Assembly: GCA_037968895.1 (NCBI GenBank)
Contig: JBBKWJ010000030.1
Location: 1-25,873, forward strand
Length of the DNA stretch: 25,873 bases
Direction: 5' to 3'
Origin: JBBKWJ01 sp037968895
GTDB taxonomy: Bacteria > Actinomycetota > Acidimicrobiia > Acidimicrobiales > SZUA-35
Below are positions 5,307 to 12,863 of this stretch, piece after piece. Positions within the stretch are counted from its first letter, which is position 1; each line of letters opens with the position of its first letter. The notes under the pieces were generated by a model. The model ran no database searches, had not been told where the DNA came from, and worked only from the letters and a program-made list of their open reading frames with translations. Both the position numbers and the translations under genes were made by a program.

Positions 5307-6827
5307 GTGCACGCATCGATCCCATCCGCAATAGTTGTCGGCGCATCTGGACGATCGGTTACGGTCGAGGCCCAGAGCGGCAACGGGTTACCAGCGGTTC
5401 ATCTTGTTGGGCTTGCCGACAGCGCAGTGCGAGAATCGCTGTCGCGGGTGCGAGCCGCACTCGAGTCGTCGCCGTACACATGGCCAAACCGTCGAATCAC
5501 CGTCTCGTTAGCACCAAGCGGCTTCAAAAAGCACGGCACTGGGCTCGACCTAGCGATTGCCTTGGCGATCATGAAGGCCTCTAGCCAGCTCGATTCGGTT
5601 GACCTTGCATCAATTGGGGCTGCCGGTGAGCTCAGCCTCGACGGGTCCCTTCGCCCCATCGAAGGGATGATGGCGGTAGCGGGGGCAATCGCGGCCGACA
5701 CGATCTTCGTTCCCGCCGGCTGTGCCTCTGAAGCCGCAGCTGCCCGACCTGGGTCTGTGTTCGCAGTTAACTCGCTTACTGAGCTCGTCGAGATTCTGCT
5801 CGGCAACCAGCCAAGACCTTCGCCGGCCGCTGCGTTTGAGGCTGCCGACACGCTGGCCGACGCGGCCTCAGACTTGGCTGAGGTGAGAGGCCAATTCCTG
5901 GCCCGGTTCGCCCTCGAAGTGGCGGCGGCAGGCGGACACCATCTGCTCATGGTTGGTCCGCCAGGGGCCGGAAAGACGATGCTGGCCTCTCGCTTGCCAG
6001 GTTTGTTGCCTGATCTTTCGCATGAGGATGCGCTCACGGTGACCCAGATCCATAGTGCGGCGGGCTACCCGGTGCCCGAGGGCGGTTTGATGCGGCGGCC
6101 TCCGTTTCGGGCGCCCCACCACGGGTTATCGGGCGCTGCTCTTGTTGGCGGAGGGTCGGAGCGCCTCAAGCCGGGCGAGATTTCGTGCAGCCATGGGGGA
6201 GTGCTATTCCTCGATGAGCTCGGCGAGTTCCCCGTCTCGTTGCTTGAAGCGTTGCGTCAACCATTAGAGGAGGGCCTAATCCGGGTGGCTCGGACCGCCC
6301 ACTCCGCAGTGATGCCTGCTCGCTTTCAGCTCGTCGGCGCAATGAATCCGTGCCCATGTGGTCAAGGTGGTCCGGACGGAAGCTGTCGTTGCTCCGATTC
6401 GGCCAGGGCGCGCTACGCCAGAAAACTGAGTGGACCGCTGCTCGACCGCTTTGACCTGAGAATCGAACTCGAACCCCCCGACCCCTTGCTGCTTCTAGGA
6501 CGGGCGCCTTCCGAATCGAGCGCAGCAGTGCGAGAGCGAGTGGCCGAGGCACGGGAGCGGTCTCGCCAACGCGGGTTTGTCACCAACTCGGCCATGTCTG
6601 CTGCGGCCTTGGAAGAGTTCGCGGCCGTGACCCCCGATGCCGAGAAGCTGCTGCAAGATCGCTTGGTTCGAGGCTTGCTCACGGGACGAGGGCTACGTCG
6701 TATTCGTGCCGTGGCGCTCACGATCGCCGATCTCGCCGACAAGCGCGCCCCCCTTGATCGAGAAGTCGTCGCACAGGCGCTGACCCTTCGCTCGATTCCC
6801 CACTCGGTATTGGGGGGCTCACGATGA
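5307..6827 (+). CDS. comM: ComM/YifB family AAA+ ATPase (Mg-chelatase-like)
   Basis: The 506-aa protein has an N-terminal Lon-protease-like S5 domain (LPAVHLVGLADSAVRESLSR, ITVSLAPSGFKKHGTGLDLA). A Mg-chelatase-like AAA+ domain follows, with Walker A GPPGAGKT at residues 217-224, FRAPHHG, and Walker B GVLFLDELGEFP. The C-terminal part has the Cys cluster MNPCPCG...CRC and LSGPLLDRFDLRIEL. ComM is a hexameric helicase that promotes branch migration of integrating DNA during natural transformation. It is not a chelatase. GTG at 5307 is chosen because GAGGAGG lies about 6 nt upstream and family similarity begins there; the frame is open to 5094. The stop overlaps dprA by 4 nt (ATGA), which fits a shared role in DNA uptake. 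Confidence 0.95.
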   Translation: MHASIPSAIVVGASGRSVTVEAQSGNGLPAVHLVGLADSAVRESLSRVRAALESSPYTWPNRRITVSLAPSGFKKHGTGLDLAIALAIMKASSQLDSVDLASIGAAGELSLDGSLRPIEGMMAVAGAIAADTIFVPAGCASEAAAARPGSVFAVNSLTELVEILLGNQPRPSPAAAFEAADTLADAASDLAEVRGQFLARFALEVAAAGGHHLLMVGPPGAGKTMLASRLPGLLPDLSHEDALTVTQIHSAAGYPVPEGGLMRRPPFRAPHHGLSGAALVGGGSERLKPGEISCSHGGVLFLDELGEFPVSLLEALRQPLEEGLIRVARTAHSAVMPARFQLVGAMNPCPCGQGGPDGSCRCSDSARARYARKLSGPLLDRFDLRIELEPPDPLLLLGRAPSESSAAVRERVAEARERSRQRGFVTNSAMSAAALEEFAAVTPDAEKLLQDRLVRGLLTGRGLRRIRAVALTIADLADKRAPLDREVVAQALTLRSIPHSVLGGSR

Positions 6828-7972
6828 TCGACCGAACGTCAGCAATGTCGTTGGATGCGAGGCAGGCGATGCTTGTTCTTGTTTCCTTGCCCCGGATGGG
6901 CCCCGCTCGGCTCAAATGGGCCAATGCGCAGCTTGATCCGGCTGGAGTCCTCGCTGCGCTGCGAGCAGGGAAGCCACCGACAACGCGGCGAGCGCCACGA
7001 GGCGTACACGACGACCTGATGAACCTGTGGTTCCAGCAGGCGCGTCTGCTCCATACCGACAAGCTGTGGTCGACCTACGTCGACGCTGGTGTCTCGCTGC
7101 TGTTTCCTGGTGACCACGAATGGCCGTTTGGCGACGACCCTGAGCCGCCACCGCTTCTCTTTTTCCAGGGGGATCTTGCTGCACTCGAATCCCGAGCCCT
7201 GGTTGGGGTTGTCGGCACTCGTCGGTGTTCGGCGCTTGGTCGCCAGGTTGCTCGAACGATGGGGCACGAGCTCGCCGCAAACGGAATCGGTGTGGTCAGC
7301 GGCCTTGCGCTCGGCGTCGACGGCGCCGCGCATGCTGGCGCCTTGGCGGCTGGGGCAGCAGGCGGTGCGATGCCGGTAGCCGTTGTCGGCACCGGCCTTG
7401 ATCAGATCTACCCGCGGGCAAATCGAGTGCTATGGGAACAGGTCGCTCAAGATGGGCTGCTCATTTCAGAAGCGCCGTTAGGGGCGGGACCAGAGCGGTG
7501 GCGCTTTCCGGCCCGAAATCGGCTGCTCGCAGGGCTTGTTGATGTGCTGGTCGTGGTCGAAAGCCACCAGAAGGGTGGTGCCTTACTAACTGTTGGTGAG
7601 GCCGCCGACCGGGGTACCCAGGTGGTAGCTGTGCCCGGGTCGGTGTTGGCCCGGTCATGTGAGGGCTCGAACCTGCTCCTCGTTGAGGGATGCGCTCCGG
7701 TCAGGCACGCCAACGATGTACTCGACATTCTGGGCCTTTCACCTGCCCATACACCGAACACGACTGCAGCCGCAGAAGACGAAATAGACACACTCGAACG
7801 GCGCGTGCTTAACACGCTCGCCGCCGGGGGCACGCATATCAACACACTCGTTGCCGAGCTCGACACTCCGGCGGCCCCCTTGCTTTCCGCCATCCAATCG
7901 CTCGTGAGCGACGGTCTGGTTGCCATAGATGGGTCAACCGCGTTCCTCGTCGAGTACCCTCCACCCTCGTGA
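6824..7972 (+). CDS. dprA: DNA-processing protein DprA
   Basis: DprA binds incoming single-stranded DNA and loads RecA during transformation. The 382-aa protein has a helical N-terminal segment containing LPRMGPARLKWA. The Rossmann-like DprA core shows VGVVGTRRCS, VSGLALGVDGAAHAGAL, YPRANRVLW, SEAPLGAGPERWRFPARNR, KGGALLTVGEAADRG and VAVPGSV. A C-terminal winged-helix domain spans about residues 320-378 (LERRVLNTLAAGGTHINTLV, PAAPLLSAIQSLVSDGLV). It is coupled to comM by an ATGA overlap. In many actinobacteria a tyrosine recombinase gene lies between dprA and whiG; here the sigma gene follows directly. Confidence 0.96.
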   Translation: MIDRTSAMSLDARQAMLVLVSLPRMGPARLKWANAQLDPAGVLAALRAGKPPTTRRAPRGVHDDLMNLWFQQARLLHTDKLWSTYVDAGVSLLFPGDHEWPFGDDPEPPPLLFFQGDLAALESRALVGVVGTRRCSALGRQVARTMGHELAANGIGVVSGLALGVDGAAHAGALAAGAAGGAMPVAVVGTGLDQIYPRANRVLWEQVAQDGLLISEAPLGAGPERWRFPARNRLLAGLVDVLVVVESHQKGGALLTVGEAADRGTQVVAVPGSVLARSCEGSNLLLVEGCAPVRHANDVLDILGLSPAHTPNTTAAAEDEIDTLERRVLNTLAAGGTHINTLVAELDTPAAPLLSAIQSLVSDGLVAIDGSTAFLVEYPPPS

Positions 7973-8044
7973 CTTCGGCTGCGCGTACTCGATACCTCGA
8001 AGCTCTTGGATTCCAGGAGCGGCCTCCGGTATCGGCGCGTTCGC

Positions 8045-8082
8045 CGATCGATCTCACCAAAACATCGATCGATCTCACCAAA
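8045..8082 (+). repeat. 17-nt direct repeat, period 21, upstream of the sigma gene
   Basis: CGATCGATCTCACCAAA occurs at 8045-8061 and 8066-8082. The period of 21 bp is two helical turns and also seven codons. In the frame that continues the sigma gene upstream it would encode a repeated IDLTK. The region is either a leader with paired regulator sites or an unusual N-terminal extension. Confidence 0.65.
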
Positions 8083-8163
8083 GAAGACGAAAAGAATTCT
8101 CAGAAACTTCTGTCAACTCCTCACGTTCAGTGGTTGAGTTCCGACGGAGAGTGGGAGCGCACA

Positions 8164-8201
8164 CGTCAGGGCAATGACCTGACGGGTAGCTCACCTACTC
8201 T
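8164..8201 (+). promoter_or_regulatory. Sigma-gene promoter with overlapping operator-like inverted repeat
   Basis: A perfect 7-bp inverted repeat, CGTCAGG (8164-8170) and CCTGACG (8178-8184), overlaps a -35-like ATGACC (8174-8179). A 16-nt spacer leads to a -10-like TACTCT (8196-8201). Transcription would start near 8208, giving a leader of about 22 nt before the GTG at 8230. The arrangement fits repression by a dimeric regulator. Confidence 0.45.
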
Positions 8202-8229
8202 TAGCGGACCACAAACCTTGGCGGGATCA

Positions 8230-9009
8230 GTGGCAGAAATCGAAAATCAAACAGACGTAGCGGAAGTTTGGACGCGTTATAAAGAGCGTGCAAACGTTGG
8301 GGATAGAGACTCGTTAATTGTCTTTTATGCACCCCTCGTGAAGTACGTTGCGAGTCGTATCGCAGCTGGACTTCCTCAAAACGTCGATCAGGCAGACCTT
8401 GTGAGCTACGGCATGTTCGGGCTCATCGACGCGATCACCAAGTTTGACTTGGCTCGCGGCTACAAGTTCGAGACCTATGCGATCTCGCGAATCAAGGGCG
8501 CAATCCTTGACGAGCTTCGGTCGATTGACTGGGTACCTCGCTCTGTGCGGGCGAAAGCCAAGTCGGTCGAGCGAGCGATGCAGAAGCTTGAGTCGAAGCT
8601 GCACCGGGCGCCGACCGACGAAGAGATCGCAGGCGAGCTCGAACTCACACTTGAGCAGCTGTATCACCTCTACAACCAGATCTCGTCGCTTGGCATTGTT
8701 GCCCTCGACGAGATGCTGAGTTTTGGTGGCGGCGAGAGTGCGACTCTTGGTGACACGCTGGCTGATCGCCAAGAAGGGCCAGGCGGTGTCTACGAACAAG
8801 TAGAAATGCGCCAGATGCTGGCCGAGGCGATCAACCGCATGGGTGAGCGTGAAAAGATTGTGCTCACCCTCTACTACTACGAAAGTTTGACGTTAGCCGA
8901 GATCGGTGAGGTACTCGGTGTAACGGAGAGTCGTGTCTGTCAGATTCACACCAAATCGGTGCTGCACCTGCGATCACGGCTGAAAGCCGCAGAGCGTGAG
9001 CTCGCCTAG
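8230..9009 (+). CDS. whiG: RNA polymerase sigma factor, WhiG/FliA type
   Basis: The 259-aa protein is a group 3 sigma-70 factor. Region 2 runs through LIVFYAPLVKYVASRIAAGL and LVSYGMFGLIDAITKFDLAR to YKFETYAISRIKGAILDELR and the WVPRSVR linker. Region 3 includes LHRAPTDEEIAGELELTLEQ. Region 4 is LTLYYYESLTLAEIGEVLGV followed by TESRVCQIHTKS, which binds the -35 box. WhiG controls sporulation in Streptomyces and FliA controls motility; the regulon here is unknown. GTG at 8230 is chosen because family similarity starts there and a -10-like hexamer and GGCGGG precede it. An alternative GTG at 7969 overlaps the dprA stop (GTGA) and would add 87 unmatched residues rich in low-complexity sequence. 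Coupling to dprA is therefore possible. Confidence 0.92.
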   Translation: MAEIENQTDVAEVWTRYKERANVGDRDSLIVFYAPLVKYVASRIAAGLPQNVDQADLVSYGMFGLIDAITKFDLARGYKFETYAISRIKGAILDELRSIDWVPRSVRAKAKSVERAMQKLESKLHRAPTDEEIAGELELTLEQLYHLYNQISSLGIVALDEMLSFGGGESATLGDTLADRQEGPGGVYEQVEMRQMLAEAINRMGEREKIVLTLYYYESLTLAEIGEVLGVTESRVCQIHTKSVLHLRSRLKAAERELA

Positions 9010-9091
9010 CTTCCGGTTGATCCGGTAGCACTCCACCTCCCCACAAATTTCTTTCTCGTTGCCGAGGGGCGACGGAGAGTTGTGGTGAGAC

Positions 9092-10690
9092 ATGAACGAA
9101 TATCGAGCATCGTGCTCGGCGTGGCAATATGCCCGCCGAGTTTCGTGCGTAGTTGTCACTGGCCTGCTGATCGCCACGCTGGCGACTATTTTCTACCTTG
9201 TAGCACTCGCGTCCCCTGCGGGCGCTGACGAGTGGATCCAGCCGGTCGACGCTCCTGTCGTTGACCCGTTTCGTCCACCGGCGACGCGCTTTGGTGCTGG
9301 CAACCGTGGTCTTGAATATGGAGCTCCGGCGGGGTCGTCAGTTGCGGCTGTCGACGATGGCCTTGTGGCCTTCGTCGGGTTCGTTGGCACAAAGCGCTAT
9401 GTCGTGATTGAGCATGGGAGCGGGCTTCGGTCGACCTATGCGTTTTTGAGTTCGAGCCACGTAGTGAGGGGACAACGTGTCGCTCAAGGGCAGCTCGTCG
9501 CAACCGCAGGCGCTGGCTTCCACCTGACCGCCAGGCTTGGTAGCGAGTATGTCGACCCCGCCCTTTTGTTCGCCGGCGCAGAGATTTCCCTGCACCTGAT
9601 TGACGGCGTGCCGGCACCCACCGCCGGTCTGTCGGCTGATGCGAGACGCGGCGACGCAATCGCCGCCTTTTGGCAGAGCGCCAGCGAACTTAGTCCCAAC
9701 TCGCTCTTTGCCGACATGGCTCATGGTGTCGGTTCCTGGAGCGAACTTGATTGCACCAGCGCTGATGTTGCGGTCGGGCCCGTTGGCGCAGGGCGGATTG
9801 CAGTCCAGGTTGGGGGTCTCGGATCGTCATCGGGGGAGGCGTCGATTGGTGATCTCGACCTCGGTGGCCTCGGGTATGACCACGCATCCGTCGTCAGCTT
9901 TAGTTATGCCGGCGGGTGTACGACGACGCCATTTGGTGAAACGGCGCGTGAAGCCGCAACGCCCAGAGACGACTGGCTCGGCAACTCGCTGGACACGTCC
10001 GACTATTCGCCAGAAGACACATACCAAGACGTGTATCAATCGGCCGAACGGCTGGCCGATCTCGTCGATGCCATCGCTGAACAGCAGCCGGGAACCCCGA
10101 TCGACATTGCCGCTCACAGTCTTGGTGGAGTCGTGACGCGGCTGGCCCTGGAGGTGCTCGCGGCGCGCCACCCCGCTGGAGTCCCGGTCGACGTTGTGCT
10201 TACGGTCGGATCCCCACATCAGGGTGCCGATCTTGGCACCACGTCGTTGAGCGTGAATGAATCTGACATCCTTGCCGGAGTTGCGGCTGCTGTGAGCGGC
10301 GGTGGCCAAGGCCAGCTTGAGGCTGATTCGGTCCGCCAGATCGCCGAAGCAGGCGTCGATCACTTGGCTCCGCCGGGCGCTCCGGTTGATGGCGTCCGAG
10401 TCGTGGCGATTGCCGGTTCAACCGACGTGATTGTTCCGGCCGAGGCCGCGATCTGGGACGGGGCGGTGAACAGCATCGTCGACACCGGGGTGCTCGGAGC
10501 GTCAACCGCGCACTCTGATCTGCCTGGGAGACCCGAGGTCGCACGAGAGCTTGGCCTTGCGGTTGCTGGGATGGGACAACGTTGCGTTGGCTTGCGGAGT
10601 GTCTTGGCCGCAGCTGCGAAGGCATCGGTAGTTGACGCCGCCGAGAATGCAGCGGGCGTTCTCATCGGCGTCGCGGCTTGGGTTTTCTAG
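9092..10690 (+). CDS. Exported fusion: degenerate LytM (M23) domain plus lipase-like alpha/beta hydrolase
   Basis: The 532-aa protein starts with a signal/anchor segment (residues 17-40; possible cleavage after ASPAGA, residue 45). Residues about 48-160 form an M23/LytM-like domain, but the zinc ligands are changed. The usual HxGxD reads NRGLE (71-75) and the usual HLH reads HLT (144-146), so peptidase activity is unlikely. EnvC and NlpD are known examples of such inactive LytM regulators. From about residue 230 a lipase/PGAP1-like hydrolase follows, with GGLGSSSG (241-248), the nucleophile motif AHSLGG (Ser343), GSPHQG, and likely Asp445 and His474, a complete triad. An M23 gene commonly precedes rpsB in actinobacteria; the added hydrolase is unusual. 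Its substrate is unknown; a cell-envelope ester or lipid is a guess. Confidence 0.85.
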   Translation: MNEYRASCSAWQYARRVSCVVVTGLLIATLATIFYLVALASPAGADEWIQPVDAPVVDPFRPPATRFGAGNRGLEYGAPAGSSVAAVDDGLVAFVGFVGTKRYVVIEHGSGLRSTYAFLSSSHVVRGQRVAQGQLVATAGAGFHLTARLGSEYVDPALLFAGAEISLHLIDGVPAPTAGLSADARRGDAIAAFWQSASELSPNSLFADMAHGVGSWSELDCTSADVAVGPVGAGRIAVQVGGLGSSSGEASIGDLDLGGLGYDHASVVSFSYAGGCTTTPFGETAREAATPRDDWLGNSLDTSDYSPEDTYQDVYQSAERLADLVDAIAEQQPGTPIDIAAHSLGGVVTRLALEVLAARHPAGVPVDVVLTVGSPHQGADLGTTSLSVNESDILAGVAAAVSGGGQGQLEADSVRQIAEAGVDHLAPPGAPVDGVRVVAIAGSTDVIVPAEAAIWDGAVNSIVDTGVLGASTAHSDLPGRPEVARELGLAVAGMGQRCVGLRSVLAAAAKASVVDAAENAAGVLIGVAAWVF

Positions 10691-10698
10691 CACGAGCG

Positions 10699-10724
10699 AG
10701 CGGTGAGGACTTTCCTCAATCGCT
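10699..10724 (+). terminator. Hairpin after the LytM-lipase gene
   Basis: TGAGGA (10704-10709) and TCCTCA (10713-10718) form a perfect 6-bp stem with a 3-nt loop. It is extended by AGCG/CGCT (10699-10702 with 10721-10724) across a small internal loop. It lies just after the stop at 10690. There is no T-tract, so it is a terminator only by position. Confidence 0.4.
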
Positions 10725-10732
10725 GGCGGGAT

Positions 10733-10825
10733 GGCCGAACGCGGCCGATAGGCTCATCTGGCCTGTCAACCGGCAGGCATCCCCTAGCTAATTATTCATG
10801 GTGTGGTCTATTCCACGGTCACCAT
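10733..10825 (+). promoter_or_regulatory. Structured rpsB leader with three hairpins
   Basis: Three further stems precede rpsB: GGCCG/CGGCC (10733-10746); GCCTGTC/GGCAGGC (10761-10778, 7 bp with one G-U); and ATGGTG-TGG/CCA-CACCAT (10798-10825, with a 4-nt bulge). rpsB leaders in other bacteria carry S2-responsive structures, so a feedback element is possible. I cannot match it to a known class. Confidence 0.35.
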
Positions 10826-10865
10826 TAGGTGCACGACCTCACCCGCTCAACCGGAGGAACAGTAC

Positions 10866-11831
10866 ATGTCTGCTGTCGTCACAATGAATCAACTGCTCGA
10901 TGCTGGTGTGCATTTCGGTCACCAGACCCGACGCTGGAACCCGAAGATGAAGCGATTCATCCACGGAGAACAGGGCGGAATCTACGTCCTCGACTTGGTC
11001 CAGACGCTCGCCCGCATTGAAAAGGCCTACATCTTCGTCCGCGACACGGTCGCCGAAGGCGGTTCCGTGCTGTATGTCGGAACCAAGAAGCAGGCCCAAG
11101 AGCCAATCCGTCGTCACGCTCTGTCGGTCAACATGCCATACGTTGACCAGCGCTGGCTCGGTGGCATGCTCACCAACTACCAGACCATCTCAAAGCGCGT
11201 CGCAAAGATGCTCGAATACGAGCGCATGCGCAGCGCTGGCGACTTCGAGAACATGCCGAAGAAGGAAGCCCTTCGCTACACCCGTGAGCTTGAGAAGCTT
11301 GAGCGCAACATCGGTGGTATCAAGGCCATGGGCAAGATGCCAGATGTCGTCTTCGTGCTCGACACCATCAAGGAACACATTGCGGTTACCGAAGCTCGCA
11401 AGCTTGGTATCCCGATTGTTGCTGTCGTCGACACCAACTGTGACCCCGACCTCATCACATTCCCGATTCCAGGAAACGACGACGCCATTCGCGCCGCCGA
11501 CCTCATGACTCGGGTCATCACCGAGGCCGTGACCGAAGGCAAGCTCATGCACGCCTCGAAGCACGGCACCCCTGGTGGCACCGAAGCCGCAGTTGAGGCG
11601 CAAGTACGCTCGCCAGAAGAAGAGGCCGAGATCGCTTCGCAGCAAGCCGCTGCCCGCGATGCCGCAGCCGCAGCCGCAGTCGCTCGTGAAGCACGCGTTG
11701 CTCAAGCCAAGGACGATGCTGACGATGCTGCCGACGAGGCACCTGCCGCAGAAGCACCAGCAGCTGAAGAAGCTGCCGTTGCTGAAGAGGCTCCTGTAGC
11801 TGAAGAAGCTCCAGCAGCCGAAGAGGCCTAG
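10866..11831 (+). CDS. rpsB: 30S ribosomal protein S2
   Basis: S2 joins the small subunit late and is needed for S1 binding. The start MSAVVTMNQLLDAGVHFGHQ, followed by TRRWNPKMKRFI, and the blocks YVDQRWLGGMLTNYQTI, GGIKAMGKMPDVVFVLDT and PIVAVVDTNCDPDLITFPIP are diagnostic. ATG at 10866 is preceded by GGAGG with 8-nt spacing. The total length of 321 aa exceeds the about 235-270 aa norm because of an Ala/Glu-rich acidic tail after about residue 235, ending in repeated APAAEEA-type units. Such tails occur in some actinobacterial S2 proteins. rpsB-tsf is a conserved pair; a strong hairpin separates them. Confidence 0.97.
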   Translation: MSAVVTMNQLLDAGVHFGHQTRRWNPKMKRFIHGEQGGIYVLDLVQTLARIEKAYIFVRDTVAEGGSVLYVGTKKQAQEPIRRHALSVNMPYVDQRWLGGMLTNYQTISKRVAKMLEYERMRSAGDFENMPKKEALRYTRELEKLERNIGGIKAMGKMPDVVFVLDTIKEHIAVTEARKLGIPIVAVVDTNCDPDLITFPIPGNDDAIRAADLMTRVITEAVTEGKLMHASKHGTPGGTEAAVEAQVRSPEEEAEIASQQAAARDAAAAAAVAREARVAQAKDDADDAADEAPAAEAPAAEEAAVAEEAPVAEEAPAAEEA

Positions 11832-11849
11832 AGCCAGTCTTGAGGTAAT

Positions 11850-11878
11850 CGCTCATTGGCCCTCGGGGCCAATGAGCG
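11850..11878 (+). terminator. 12-bp perfect hairpin between rpsB and tsf
   Basis: CGCTCATTGGCC (11850-11861) and GGCCAATGAGCG (11867-11878) pair perfectly around a 5-nt loop, 18 nt after the rpsB stop. No T-tract follows. It may be a partial terminator, a processing or stability element that sets the rpsB:tsf ratio. Confidence 0.6.
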
Positions 11879-11975
11879 GCACCTTCATTTGAGCCACACG
11901 CCGCCCGTGCGACTACGGCTCAACCCGTACAACCCGTGCGCCGTTGCGCGCCACACGATGAGCGAAGGAAAACTA

Positions 11976-12758
11976 ATGCCAGAATTCTCGGCCAAAGACG
12001 TGCAGGAACTCCGTAAGGCCACAGGCGCCGGAATGATGGACGCCAAGAAGGCGCTAGTCGCCTCCGACGGCGACTTCGAAGCAGCGACCCAGTCACTGCG
12101 CGAGAAGGGCCTCGCCAAGGCGATGACCCGAACCGATCGCGAAAACGCCGAAGGCCTTGTTGCGATTGCACAGGACGCCACCGGCGCCGCCTTGGTTCAG
12201 CTCAAGAGCGAAACCGATTTCTCGGCTAAGTCCGAAGCCTTCCGCGAACTCCTCCAAGAAATGGCCGACCTCGTTTTGGCCAAAGGGCCAGAGGCACTGT
12301 CTGAGCTGACCGACAAACTTGAAACCCTCAAGCTGACCGTCAAGGAAAATATCGAAGTCGGAACCGTTGCCCGCTATGAGGCCCAAGACGGCCGGTTGCT
12401 CGACGCCTACCTCCACGGTGGCGGTCGAGCGGCTGTCCTCATCGAGGCTGAGCGTGTCGACGCCGACTTGCTTCACGAGATTGCGCTCAACGTTGCGTTC
12501 GCCAAGCCCCGATACCTCTCCCGCGACGAGGTTCCGGCCGACGAGGTAGAGAAAGAGCGGGCATCGTTGCTCGAGATCACTAAGAGCGAAGGCAAGCCAG
12601 AGCAGGCTTGGGACAAGATCGTCACCGGCCGGATCGACTCCTGGTTCGCCGACTCGGTTCTCCTCGAGCAGGGCATGTTTGGTGAAAAGGAAAAGGTCTC
12701 ATCGAAGCTGGGCGACGGCAAGATCACTCGCTTCGAGTTCGTAATCATCGGCGGCTAA
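11976..12758 (+). CDS. tsf: Elongation factor Ts
   Basis: EF-Ts is the nucleotide-exchange factor for EF-Tu. The 260-aa protein starts MPEFSAKDVQELRKATGAGM, the UBA-like N-terminal domain, followed by MDAKKALVASDGDFEAA. The EF-Tu-contact motif lies in VQLKSETDFSAKSEAFRELL (TDFVAKN in many species). The dimerisation/core part includes YLHGGGRAAVLIE and IALNVAFAKPRYLSRDEV. The C-terminal SVLLEQ motif is present (DSVLLEQGMFGEKEKVSS). ATG at 11976 is chosen because AAGGA lies about 7 nt upstream and homology starts there; an in-frame ATG at 11958 would add six residues. Confidence 0.97.
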   Translation: MPEFSAKDVQELRKATGAGMMDAKKALVASDGDFEAATQSLREKGLAKAMTRTDRENAEGLVAIAQDATGAALVQLKSETDFSAKSEAFRELLQEMADLVLAKGPEALSELTDKLETLKLTVKENIEVGTVARYEAQDGRLLDAYLHGGGRAAVLIEAERVDADLLHEIALNVAFAKPRYLSRDEVPADEVEKERASLLEITKSEGKPEQAWDKIVTGRIDSWFADSVLLEQGMFGEKEKVSSKLGDGKITRFEFVIIGG

Positions 12759-12817
12759 CGCCGAGGTTCGGGCGAATTCACCTGCGTCCGTCTGCTCTGT
12801 CGGATGCACGCGTGCGG

Positions 12818-12823
12818 TAGTCT
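12818..12823 (+). promoter_or_regulatory. -10-like TAGTCT upstream of pyrH
   Basis: TAGTCT lies in the context GGTAGTCTC, identical to that upstream of rpsP. It would give a leader of about 35 nt carrying the GAGGAG ribosome-binding site of pyrH. No clear -35 box is seen. Confidence 0.4.
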
Positions 12824-12863
12824 CGCCGGAGGCGCTAGTTGCCGTGTCCACTCGAGGAGAAGA

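Noticed and set aside
7973..8229. 87-residue N-terminal extension of the sigma factor from GTG 7969
   Set aside because: It matches no sigma region, contains DNA repeats and an inverted repeat, and a promoter-like element lies inside it. It is kept only as an alternative because of the GTGA overlap with dprA.
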